The position numbers were made by a program, and so were the translations under genes. From Candidatus Gullanella endobia (GTDB lineage Bacteria > Pseudomonadota > Gammaproteobacteria > Enterobacterales > Enterobacteriaceae), in contig NZ_LN999832.1 in assembly GCF_900048035.1 (NCBI RefSeq), forward strand, positions 1 to 64,000: a stretch of 64,000 nt of DNA, read 5' to 3'. Of this stretch, positions 23,684 through 33,907 are shown piece by piece. Numbering within the stretch: the first letter of the stretch is position 1; each line of letters opens with the position of its first letter. The notes under the pieces were generated by a model that was not told where the DNA came from, made no database searches, and saw only the letters and a list, made by a program, of their open reading frames with translations.

Positions 23684-24859
23684 ATTAATTGGATAATATT
23701 TATTATAATATTATTTTGTACACTACTTAATGGGTGTTCTTTATTTAGAAATAAAGAAAATATAGTTAGTATTTCACTATCATCAAGAGCAGAAAAACAA
23801 TTTCAGCCAAGAATAGTATGGAGTTGCTCAGTTGGTAATGGTTTCGGTGAATTCTACTCTAACTTACATCCTGCTTGGAAAAACGATCGGATCTTTGTAG
23901 CGGATCGTTATGGTGTGGTAAAAGCACTTGATGTCGATAGTGGAAAAGAAATTTGGTCAACTAATCTTTCTACTCATACCAGCTTTTTTTCACGTAATTA
24001 TCCAGAACAGCTCTCTGGTGGAATCACAGTAGCAGATTCGAAGATTTACATTGGCAGTGAGCTAGCTAAAATTTATGCACTTAATGTAAAAGATGGCAGC
24101 ATTGCTTGGGAAAAAAAAGTTGCCGGCGAAGTTTTGTCTACACCAGTGGTTACTGATAATTTAGTTCTAATCCATACTAGTAACGGCATACTACAAGCTC
24201 TTAATGAAATCGACGGTACAATAAAATGGGATATTAATCTTGATGTATCGTCTCTGACGTTACGCGGCAAGTCTTCACCAACAACGGCTTTTGGTGCTGC
24301 GATCGTAGGTGGTGATAACGGCCGAATTAGTGCAGTTATGATTAACCAAGGTCAACTAATTTGGCAAAAATATATCTCGCAGCCAAGCGGTTCAACTGAA
24401 ATTGCTCGAATTAATGATGTAAAAACTACTCCAGTTGTAGTTAACGGTGTTGTATATGCTTTAGCCTATAATGGAAATTTTGTAGCACTAGATCTACGTT
24501 CCGGTCAATTAATGTGGTCACGTGAAATTGGTTCTATAACCAATCTGCTAATAGATAACGACCGAATTTATTTAATAGATCAAAATGATCGCGTTGTTGC
24601 TATGGATACTAAAGGCAAAATCATCTTTTGGCATCAAAGTAAGCTGCTTCACCGTAAGCTTACCTCGCCAGTATTATATAATGGTTACATTATTACTGGT
24701 GATATGGAAGGTTACTTGCATTGGATAAGTATTGATGATGGACAGTTAATTGCTCAAAAAAAAATAGATTGTGCTGGTCTATTAGCAACTCCTATCATTG
24801 CCGATAATAAACTTATTGTTCAAGCAAAAAATGGTAAAACATATGCTATTATTTTCTAA
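23684..24859 (+). CDS. bamB: BamB, outer-membrane assembly lipoprotein, with apparent AUU start
   Basis: BamB is a beta-propeller lipoprotein of the BAM complex that inserts outer-membrane proteins. The frame is open from well upstream of any ATG or GTG. The sequence similarity to BamB (NLHPAWKND, VADRYGVVKALDVDSGKEIW) and a lipoprotein signal (hydrophobic stretch then TLLNGC, Cys18) both lie before the first in-frame GTG at 23915. The best start is ATT at 23684, five bases after GAGGG, which gives 391 residues against 392 in E. coli. PQQ-like propeller repeats such as ALNVKDGSIAWEKKV follow. An alternative is that the start codon was lost and the gene is failing. Confidence 0.88.
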   Translation: MNWIIFIIILFCTLLNGCSLFRNKENIVSISLSSRAEKQFQPRIVWSCSVGNGFGEFYSNLHPAWKNDRIFVADRYGVVKALDVDSGKEIWSTNLSTHTSFFSRNYPEQLSGGITVADSKIYIGSELAKIYALNVKDGSIAWEKKVAGEVLSTPVVTDNLVLIHTSNGILQALNEIDGTIKWDINLDVSSLTLRGKSSPTTAFGAAIVGGDNGRISAVMINQGQLIWQKYISQPSGSTEIARINDVKTTPVVVNGVVYALAYNGNFVALDLRSGQLMWSREIGSITNLLIDNDRIYLIDQNDRVVAMDTKGKIIFWHQSKLLHRKLTSPVLYNGYIITGDMEGYLHWISIDDGQLIAQKKIDCAGLLATPIIADNKLIVQAKNGKTYAIIF

Positions 24860-24958
24860 ATCATGTAATAATTAGATATTAACAATTTAAATAATAGTTT
24901 TCGCTATATTAAATATCCGTTTTATCTTTACCATTTTTAATCTTATGAGATTGTAGTA

Positions 24959-26338
24959 ATGATACCTATTATCGCAATTATTGGGCGACAAAATGTAGGA
25001 AAATCCACTCTTTTTAATCAACTAACAAAAACTCGTGATGCATTAGTAGGAGATTTTTGTGGGTTGACGCGCGATCGAAAATATGGATATGCTAAATGGG
25101 ATGGTTATGAATTTATTGTTATTGATACTGGTGGTATTAATAATAATAAAGGAGAAATAGAAACTCACATAATTAGTCAATCGTTAGTAGCAATTGAAGA
25201 AGCTGATATTATATTGTTTATGGTAGATGGAAGAACTGGATTAATAGCAGATGATGAAGTTATTGCTAAAAATTTACGCAATCGGGATAAAATTATAATT
25301 ATTATCGTCAATAAAACTGACGGGATTAATATTGATAGTGCGGTAGGAGATTTTTATTCCTTAGGCATAAAAGAAATAATTCCTATTTCTGCTTCGCATG
25401 GGCGTGGTATTAATAGTATGTTAGAGAAAGTTTTTCTGTTACTGATTAATAATGATTTTATGGTAATAAAGGAAAAAAAAGAAACTGAATTACTTTCACT
25501 AAAAGAGAAAAATCAGAATCTTAATTATCAATCTTTACCTATAAAACTTGCGATCGTAGGACGTCCAAATGTAGGTAAATCTACGTTAATTAACCATGTT
25601 CTTGGTGAAGAACGTGTAATTGTCTATGATCTACCTGGTAGTACCCGGGATAGTATATATATTCAAAAAATGCGTGATGAGAAAGAATACATTCTGATAG
25701 ATACTGTCGGTGTACGAAAGCGCGGCAGAGTTAAGGAAACTATAGAAAAATTTTCCGTTATAAAAACATTTCAAGCTATTAAAGATGCTAATGTTGTATT
25801 ACTCCTCATCAATGCCTGTGAAGATATTTCTAACGAAGATTTATCACTACTAGGTTTTATTCTTAAAAGTGGCCGCTCACTAGTTATTGCGATCAATAAA
25901 TGGGATGCTCTTTCAAATGAAACGCGTAAAAAAATGAAAGAAGCCTTGTATCATCGTCTTACGTTTATCAATTTTGTTCGTATCCATTTTATCTCAGCAT
26001 TACATGGTAATGGTATCGGAAATCTCTTTAAATCGGTAAATGAAGCATATCAATGCGCAACTAAACGGATAAATGCAGCACTACTTACGCGCATTATGCA
26101 TATGGCGGTAGACAAACATCAGTTACCATTAGTACGCGGGCGACATATAAAATTAAAATATGCTCATTCTGGTGGCTATAACCCTCCAACCATAGTAATC
26201 CATGGTAAACTGGTAAAAGATTTACCAGAAACCTATAAACGCTATCTAATAAACTATTTTCAACACTCGCTAGAAATCATAGGTACACCGATTCGTATCC
26301 GTTTCAACGAGACTGAAAGTTCATTTTCTAAGCGTTGA
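24959..26338 (+). CDS. der: GTPase Der (EngA), double-G-domain ribosome assembly factor
   Basis: Der is an essential GTPase for 50S subunit assembly. Two G domains are visible: GRQNVGKST (near residues 9-17) with DTGG and NKTD, and GRPNVGKST (near residues 201-209) with DTVG and NKWD. The KH-like domain follows ([18 protein letters not shown]). The acidic linker between the G domains is shortened. The frame ends at a TGA (26336-26338) after FSKR, at 459 residues against 490. The next 19 codons, in the same frame, still resemble the basic tail (NTLILTQIRKHK, against [12 protein letters not shown]), up to a TAA at 26396-26398. Confidence 0.96.
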   Translation: MIPIIAIIGRQNVGKSTLFNQLTKTRDALVGDFCGLTRDRKYGYAKWDGYEFIVIDTGGINNNKGEIETHIISQSLVAIEEADIILFMVDGRTGLIADDEVIAKNLRNRDKIIIIIVNKTDGINIDSAVGDFYSLGIKEIIPISASHGRGINSMLEKVFLLLINNDFMVIKEKKETELLSLKEKNQNLNYQSLPIKLAIVGRPNVGKSTLINHVLGEERVIVYDLPGSTRDSIYIQKMRDEKEYILIDTVGVRKRGRVKETIEKFSVIKTFQAIKDANVVLLLINACEDISNEDLSLLGFILKSGRSLVIAINKWDALSNETRKKMKEALYHRLTFINFVRIHFISALHGNGIGNLFKSVNEAYQCATKRINAALLTRIMHMAVDKHQLPLVRGRHIKLKYAHSGGYNPPTIVIHGKLVKDLPETYKRYLINYFQHSLEIIGTPIRIRFNETESSFSKR

Positions 26339-26398
26339 AATACCTTAATATTAACTCAAATACGTAAACACAAAACGATTTATAATAAAAATAAATAA
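26339..26398 (+). pseudogene. In-frame leftover of the Der C-terminal basic tail
   Basis: Directly after the der TGA, codons in the same frame read NTLILTQIRKHKTIYNKNK and then TAA. E. coli Der continues after its KR with [20 protein letters not shown]. The tail was therefore coding recently, or is still reached by UGA readthrough. Confidence 0.7.
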
Positions 26399-28194
26399 CT
26401 ATAATTAAATATTAAACTATAAAATTTGCTAACAAGTTTACTAAAATAAAAACAATATTACTTATTATATTATCAGTGTAATAGCAATTATCCTTATGAT
26501 TATCCACATCTCTATAAGAGTATTCTTTATTATTGAATAGTTGTTTTTTAAAAAACCGTTATTATCAGAGATAATTAATCAGATTTTTAAAATAATTAGA
26601 TATACATCACTTGTTATTAAATTTCATTGCTGTACATTTAAAAGGTTTTTAGATTTTCTATCTTAACATTAAGCTAAATATCACTAAGTTAGTAAGATAA
26701 GATATTGTGTATATTCTACTATTACTTTAGTAGTAGAATATTAATAATTATTATCAATAAATATTCCTATAAGGAATAAATCATTATTGAAAAGTTGTTA
26801 TTTTAGGCAGTATTACGCTAATATGCATATTAGCGTAATACTGGTTTTTCTATTTTTAGATCAGAAGAATATCTGAATATATAACTTGATAATCCAATTA
26901 TGGATACTTTTCATTTAGACAAAAACTAATTTTATTAGGTTATTATAATATAGGAATAATTAGTATTATATAAAATAATATATTTAATACTGCTTTACTC
27001 TGAAAGATAAAAAATATTTATTAACATTAGATTAGATATTGATTATTTTTTTAAAAAAAAATCTTATACGATTTTCGTTTTTTAATGTTATCTGCTACTT
27101 TGATGGTAGTACTATGGCTCTTATAGAGATTAATAATCTATTAGTCAGCTATTTACTATCTACAAAACTATAGATATATTAATCTTTATAAATTAATGCT
27201 AATTGTATATTATTTTATATCTTTATTTCCTTCGATAATTATGATATAATAAGCACTATTTTTATGAAAAATAGTAAATTACTTTACTAATAAAGTAACA
27301 AGAAAGTATTGAAGATCAGTGATATTACAACCTTATTCATAATTTAATTGTATTAAATTGTATTTACACTATTTTTAAAAATAAAGGAATTATTCAAATA
27401 TAATATCATCAATAATATCATCATATTAGATTACTACAATATTATGCTAAAAAATCTAGCTCTAATAGAAAAGATTATGAATAATATAATATTTAATATT
27501 AATTTAAAGATTTATTTATATTAGGTATTAATAATAAAGAGACCTTATCAATTATTTATTTTAATATTTTATATAGAAAGTTTAAAATTAATATATTTGT
27601 ATTAATTAATATCGAAAAACAAAAAACTATAATAGAGATATAATAATTAAATTCTATCCAATAGAATAGAATAAAATGCACTAATAGCATAAATGATATG
27701 CTTGATATATCATTATCATGAATATAGTTATGCTGAGATAAGTTATCTTAAAGCAGCAAATTTATGAAATAACTAATATTTACGTTCAGAAAGAACATAT
27801 GTATATATTATAGATTATTATATAATATAGTATTATAAAATGAAATATAATCTCATCTGCATTAGAATATCTACTTAATCGCTTAGTAAGGATGTTATTA
27901 TTTTTTGTAAAAGAATTAATTCTAGTGGAATATATTCGAATTAACAGAATTTATATTCTCACTATTTTTGTGCTTTCCTGAAGTAATTTTTCTATTTATT
28001 AAGATACTTTTCTCGCTTATAGGAACTTAAGAAATTTTATGTTCTTTAGATTATCATATGCTATGATTCTGTATCGATTGAAAAATCTTATTGATATGAA
28101 TAAATAAATAATAATAAAACGAATTATTTCTTTAAAAAATTACTAGACGTCCGATGTTTAAATCTATAAAATAAAAACTATAATTTTTATTATA
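26399..28194. other. Gene desert of about 1.8 kb between der and the tRNA cluster
   Basis: No credible gene is present. The E. coli neighbours yfgJ, xseA and guaBA cannot be recognised. The region holds a cluster of hairpins at 26712-26843 (listed partly below) and smaller ones at 27255-27275 (ACTATTTTT and AAAAATAGT). It also contains a junction of the gene order relative to E. coli, from 57 to 85 min. Confidence 0.65.
26808..26843. repeat. Perfect 36-nt palindrome in a gene desert, terminator-like
   Basis: Arms CAGTATTACGCTAATATG and CATATTAGCGTAATACTG are exact reverse complements of 18 bases with no spacer. GTTTTTC follows on the plus strand, so it would serve as a rho-independent terminator in that direction. 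Two weaker hairpins precede it: TATTCTACTA with TAGTAGAATA at about 26714-26742, and TATTCC with GGAATA at 26762-26778. The nearest intact upstream gene, der, ends about 470 nt before it. Confidence 0.6.
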
Positions 28195-28268
<74 letters not shown>

Positions 28269-28330
28269 ATATTATATTTTAAAAAAAATGAATTAAATTT
28301 AGTATTAAATTGCAATAAATAATTAGTAAT

Positions 28331-28407
28331 GGTGATTGTAGCTCAGTTGGTAGAGCCCTGGATTGTGATTCCAGTTGTCGTGGGTTCGAGTCCCATCAAT
28401 CACCCCA
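28331..28407 (+). tRNA. hisR: tRNA-His (anticodon GTG)
   Basis: The cloverleaf starts with the extra G at position -1 typical of tRNA-His. The anticodon loop TTGTGAT carries GTG, and the T-arm is GGGTTCGAGTCCC. It is nearly identical to E. coli hisR outside the acceptor stem. CCA is encoded at 28405-28407, which is not so for the other three tRNAs of the cluster. HisRS is encoded at 21840. Confidence 0.97.
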
Positions 28408-28418
28408 TTAGTGATTAT

Positions 28419-28502
28419 GCGAAGATGGCGGAATTGGTAGACGCGCTAGCTTCAGGTGTTAGTGTCTTAATAGACATGAGGGTTCAATTCCCTCTCTTCG
28501 CA
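28419..28502 (+). tRNA. leuT: tRNA-Leu (anticodon CAG)
   Basis: A class II tRNA with a long variable arm (GTGTCTTAATAGACAT region). The anticodon loop TTCAGGT carries CAG at 28453-28455, and the acceptor stem is GCGAAGA/TCTTCGC. It matches E. coli leuT. The encoded 3' end reads ACAA and not ACCA, so CCA must be added enzymatically. Only 11 nt separate it from tRNA-His, so they are co-transcribed. Confidence 0.97.
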
Positions 28503-28583
28503 CAAAATTCTTGATTTCAACACTATCTTTTTTTGAAATCCAGTATGAGTTGTTCTTATAATGGATTGTATAAATATATATTT

Positions 28584-28657
28584 CGGCGAGTGGCGCAGCT
28601 TGGTAGCGCAACTGGTTTGGGACCAGTGGGTCGGAGGTTCAAATCCTCTCTCGCCGA
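28584..28657 (+). tRNA. proM: tRNA-Pro (anticodon TGG)
   Basis: Acceptor stem CGGCGAG/CTCGCCG, anticodon loop TTTGGGA with TGG at 28618-28620, and T-arm GAGGTTCAAATCCTC. It is almost the same sequence as E. coli proM. No CCA is encoded; a T-run (ATTTTTTC) follows at once, which could help end transcription of the cluster. Confidence 0.97.
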
Positions 28658-31600
28658 TTTTTTCATAAAACCGTTTGTTATTAACAGTTTTTAAAATTTT
28701 CTAAAATAGATAGCAAACGATTATAAATTTTGTTTTTTATAAAAATCCTATAATATTATAGGTTAGTTTTTTATTACTTTTCTTTCTAGTCTTTAGACTA
28801 GCAAGATCGTTAAATTTTAAATTAACGTGTTGGAATATATTATTACTCCATGTAATTTTACTTTCTATCAAAGAGCATAATTATTTATTTAGATAGTAGC
28901 ATCATAGAAAATCAGAATAAAATCCTTTATCTATACTATAGATTGGCAAAGTGAATTTCAAAAGTGTTCCAATAGTAATTACATTTTAGTTCTATTTATG
29001 ATCGAGATGATATATAGATGCTAGAGCGTTGTTCTTACTTAATTACCATCAATTTATTTTATAAGTCTTCCAGATTGGAGTTCTTTTTATCTTTATGCTA
29101 GTTCTGCGTTAAATTTTATCCCCTTTTAAAAAAAAGTTAAGGTATTATAGTTACTAGCCTTGTGTTTTTTAGATTTACTATGAGTTTAAAGCTCATAGCT
29201 TGATTTACTATTATTGAACAGAAAATTTTTTTAAATTTATAAGAAATGTAGAACTTAATATCAAATCACTAAAGAAGAAATTATCACTAAGAGTAACAGT
29301 AGTGTTATAAAGTATATCTTAATAGGATACGTAGATAAAAATCATATTTATTTAATGTTATCATATAAGTGAACACTTATATCTCGATTTTTAAAAGAGA
29401 TATTGGAGATGAAACATGTCAATTTAGTAATACACTAATACTTTATTAACTCAATAATATTAATATTATCTAATTAGTATGATATTTAAACGAATCATAT
29501 TATAGTATGATAAAATCATTTAGATCTGACTGTTTTGACCTTTTATAACTAAATTAGTGAATTAAGTTACTACGATTGAGTTTTTATATCTCTGAGATTA
29601 TAATATTTATTGCTGTGAAAATTATTTACGATTAAATAAGACAGAACATAACTAATTAGTATTCCGATATAAATTTAATATATTAATTATTATAGTAGAA
29701 TAATAAAAGTATTATATTATTCATAATACTCAAATAATATATAAAACTTTAGCTTAGTTAAGAAAAATAATAATACCTTTGTCGAATAAAACAATAACAT
29801 CGATAGAATACTATATAAAATTTTTTATAATATCCTTGATAAATAATTTTTATCCTAATTATGCTAATCTTATCCCCTTTAAACATAAGTAATATTGTAG
29901 TAATCTACTATATATATCTTATACCTAATAAAAATTAGGTAAAGAATATCTTAAATAACTATTATTTATTAATTTATTTAATATTATTTACCAAAAATCC
30001 TGTATTGATTACTATGAAGCTGGATTTCAACGTGAATATATAATCTATTTAACCTTATTGTATTTCTATGATCTAACACTTCCTGGTTATTTATAAAGCA
30101 CTATATGCTACATATCATTTTTTATACTTCTGATGAAAATCAGCAATCTAGTTTGATGATATTATCCAATAAGCTAATTAACTAGTAATAATAAACAACA
30201 GCGAATAATTAACCATTTACGTTTTCTATGAAAAGTACTTCTTTAATCGGACAGAATACTAATTCTGATCTCGATATTTAAGTATATTATCAGTACTAAT
30301 TTAATTAGGAGAAACGCATTCAACTGAAATGCAAATATTGTTTAGTTAAGCAGTGTACAAAGATGCAAATTTATCATAATTTTATTTAATTTATCAGCTT
30401 AAATAATTTCAGTATTAGTACTAATTTTTAGTATTTCGGTATACTAATCTGAAACTATATATAGATTTTAAAATAATTTAAAGTAAATACCTCTTATTAA
30501 TACATATATTTCATTGAATTTATTATAACTTTATCTAATATTAATCTATATTTCTATATAAATACATAAAAATAAAATAGCATATTTTATTTTAATAAAT
30601 TGAATGCATTTAATTTTAACTAGCAATAAAATCACTTTTTAGGTAAAATTAATTATTTTATACAATTCATGGAATAAAATATAAAATTTTTATTTTAAAG
30701 GAAAATAAGTAATAATAGAATTATTGAAATTTTTATTTGAAAATAAATCAAGATATTTTCCTACCGGAAAAGCGAATAAATATGCTGTTATAGGTAATAT
30801 TATTGATTTAAGCTTATTCATATTCAATTAAAAGATAGTTTCTAAATATATCGATTTATATTTATGCTAGTGTTTAATAAAATTCAGTGTGGTTCAAAGC
30901 AGTTCAAGTAATAGAAAAGATTTATTTTTTAAACGCCTTATTATTTTAATAAAGAAATTAGAAAACAAAATATAATTATATATCGCAGTATCTAATAATA
31001 AGCTATACGAGCTATCTATCTGGATAAATTTACTAGCGAAGATATTATCTAGTTCTTTTTTAGAATATTGTCGATGACAACAGTTTTAGTATTTATAATT
31101 TCGTGGAAATTTATTTTTATTAGAAAAGCAATTAAAAACTAATATTCGATTTCAGTCAATATCTAAAAATAGAGTATCTTAACTAAGATAAAATATATGT
31201 AATAGCTAATTTATATATTATAGAGTAACTTCTACTAATCTTGCTGTTTTAGTGTGTAACTTGTTAGTAATAATTGATATTATTTTTTCAAATAATAATT
31301 ATAAAAACTAAGATAGATAAATGATAGGTAATAACTGAAATAAAAGAAAAATTATGTTTTTTAAAGCATTAAAATTAATATTGCTGCTACTTTAGCTATG
31401 GCCTAAAAGACTCCCTTTATTTTACTACCGGATAAAATGAATAGAAGTGAGTAGAAGCATTAAATGCTATTATTCTATATCGATAGATATAGCAATACGT
31501 TACTATTAGTTATTCACAAAATAAGGTGTACAGTTATTTTAAATATATATCTTAGTAATAATATAAATTATTACTAAGATATAAGATATTTGCTTTTACC

Positions 31601-33907
31601 AACATAATTTAATTCTTATCTAATCAGAATTGCTGTAAAATTTTTAATTAATTAATAGCAACATAATCAGATTTCTAACCTTAATCTGAATTTAAGCTAT
31701 CATATTTTAGCATTTATAGCAATGAAATAATACAATACGTTACTGATATAATCTATTTGCTCGTTTTATTCGAATAAAGAGCATAGATAAATAAAATAAT
31801 ACCTTTTACTAAAAAAGATATACATAATATTAGCTGTTGTAGAAAATAATTTAGTAAACGTCAATATAAGTGAGATAGATTTTAATGCACAAGAAATGCT
31901 ATTTTTATAATGGTTAAGGTTAAATATATCTTTTACAAAAAAGAAGACCATATTTTATGATATAGTATCTATATATAATCGCTATACATAGTATGTATTA
32001 TCTTCCTGTTATTACGTTTTGATCAGTATAAGAGAACTATGAATCTTTTTCAAAAAATAATATGAATTTATTTAAGTATTAAGATATAGGTATATTTGTT
32101 TCCAAATTTATAAACGTGATTAAGGAAAATTTATAGCAGTAGTATAAGTTTTCACAGTCGATGTTAAAATCTCCTAAGGTAAGTTATAAGAGTAGATACA
32201 AGTGGAACTTATTGGTAATAGACTGCTATTAGTTGGTAAAGATTAGATGAATCACTACATATGATAGTAGTAAAGCTGTATTTGTAATAGGTTTATTCAT
32301 CTATGAAGTGCACTAGCGAGTATGTAGATAAAATATAAACGTTGGATAATAAATAATTTCTATAATGCATACTTATGCAACTAATTTTTATTTATAATAC
32401 TGAATTGTAAAGTAGATGGTAGTGATCACGTTCAGTATTTATCTACCTGTGACTGCTAGAATAGTGGTTAAAACATTAATACATCCATATTTAGTATAGC
32501 TTTTGAAAATAAAAAAATTATATTAAAGCTATATGTAAGCAGAAATAAACTATTCAGATCTATTACCTTGACTAAATAACTCTTATTTTAGTAAAATTAA
32601 TATTTTTAACTCTTTATGCCTCATAAATATTTACGTTAAATTTATTATAGTATACTATCTAGTAGATAAGTGCTCTCTTGAAGTACTAATACTTATTTAT
32701 TATCGATAAACAGCATGTTTATAATTGGATTAAGACAATGTTATTATAATGATTAGCTACTCTATTACTAGAGTACTAGAATATTTAGTCAGCCGATTAT
32801 AGTTAATATAAAAATCTCTCTTTTAATTATAGATAAACTTTTTATTATATGATCTAGCGTTAAAATTAGCTAGAGATTAATTAAATATATTTAATAGCTT
32901 ATAAACTATATCTTTAGAGATAAAATTATGCTAATTTAGTACTGTTAATTTTTATATAACGAAACGTTTTAAACTAATTGATGAAAACTGATGTACTATA
33001 TGAAAATCTAGTATGTAGTTTTTCTGTTCTTTTCTTTTCTATGGCTAGCATATTTAAAATAATATAGATACAGATAAAGTTAGATAAAGGAAAATAAGAA
33101 AAAACTGGAATTTATCCTACTACTATTACCTGGTTAACACAATTGTTAATTGGCGCTATTACATCTAATAATGTAATGTTTATTATAAATAGCAGGTATT
33201 ATATTCCATGTGAAATTTTAAAAAAAAATCTTCGAATATAATATAAATAAAGATTATTAATCTTTATTTATATTAATAAACTATGTTATTTATTAAATAC
33301 ATATCAGGTTTAATTAATGGTTTTCATATAGTTCATAGGATCTATAGTCACAACAATTTGAATACCACTCAAATCTAATCACTTTAATTTTACTATTTAT
33401 CTTATTAATACTGAAATATTCAGTCTTAATAAGATAAATAGGAAAAACCAATATATTTATCATCTTTTAATTACTTTATGTATTAATTAATAATATTGAT
33501 AATATTCTATATGTTTATACGTTAAATTAATTAAAGTACTTTTATTAAATATACTAAATCTATACTACTATAGTAGTTCTTTAAAAAAAGAACTATCGGT
33601 TATCAAATACAAACTAGCTATTTCTAACAATTGTCAATATTACTTATCTCTTAAGACCTAAGAGTTTATCGAGTAATTTTAATTATACTTTATACTAACT
33701 ATAACAATTGAGCTAACATCATATCAAGATATGTATCTTCTAAAAGAGGTGAAGCTAAATGTAGTACTAAAAATTACTTTTACATTGTAACTATTATAAA
33801 AATAAATTTTTATTAATACTTTTTATTAGAGATATGGTTTACTAGATCAATAATCACGAGGTTAATTTTATCAGCGATATTGATAAATATTACATTTTAG
33901 GTAAACT
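28658..33907. other. Largest gene desert in the window, about 5.2 kb before uvrD
   Basis: No credible gene is seen on either strand. In E. coli the hem genes, cyaA, cyaY, dapF, xerC and yigB lie between proM and uvrD, so this is probably their residue, but I could not read any. Minor open frames (for example 61 codons at 31766-31951 on the minus strand) have low-complexity, AT-driven composition. A long hairpin at 33393-33441 is listed separately. Confidence 0.7.
33393..33441. repeat. 23-bp hairpin upstream of uvrD
   Basis: The left arm is CTATTTATCTTATTAA, one mismatched base, then ACTGAA. The right arm is TTCAGT, one base, then TTAATAAGATAAATAG. The loop is ATA. Neither strand has a proper T-run behind it, so a terminator role is not supported. 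It lies about 470 nt before uvrD. Confidence 0.55.

Noticed and set aside
26336-26338. UGA recoded as tryptophan
   Set aside because: TGG is used normally for Trp throughout, and many intact genes here end in TGA (rnc, glyA, rpe, uvrD, nusG), so the standard code applies.
28329-28514. 61-codon open frame across the tRNA cluster
   Set aside because: It covers tRNA-His and tRNA-Leu exactly; tRNA genes often give such chance frames.
31766-31951. 61-codon open frame on the minus strand
   Set aside because: Composition is driven by AT-rich DNA (Phe, Ile, Lys, Tyr), there is no ribosome-binding site, and it resembles nothing known.
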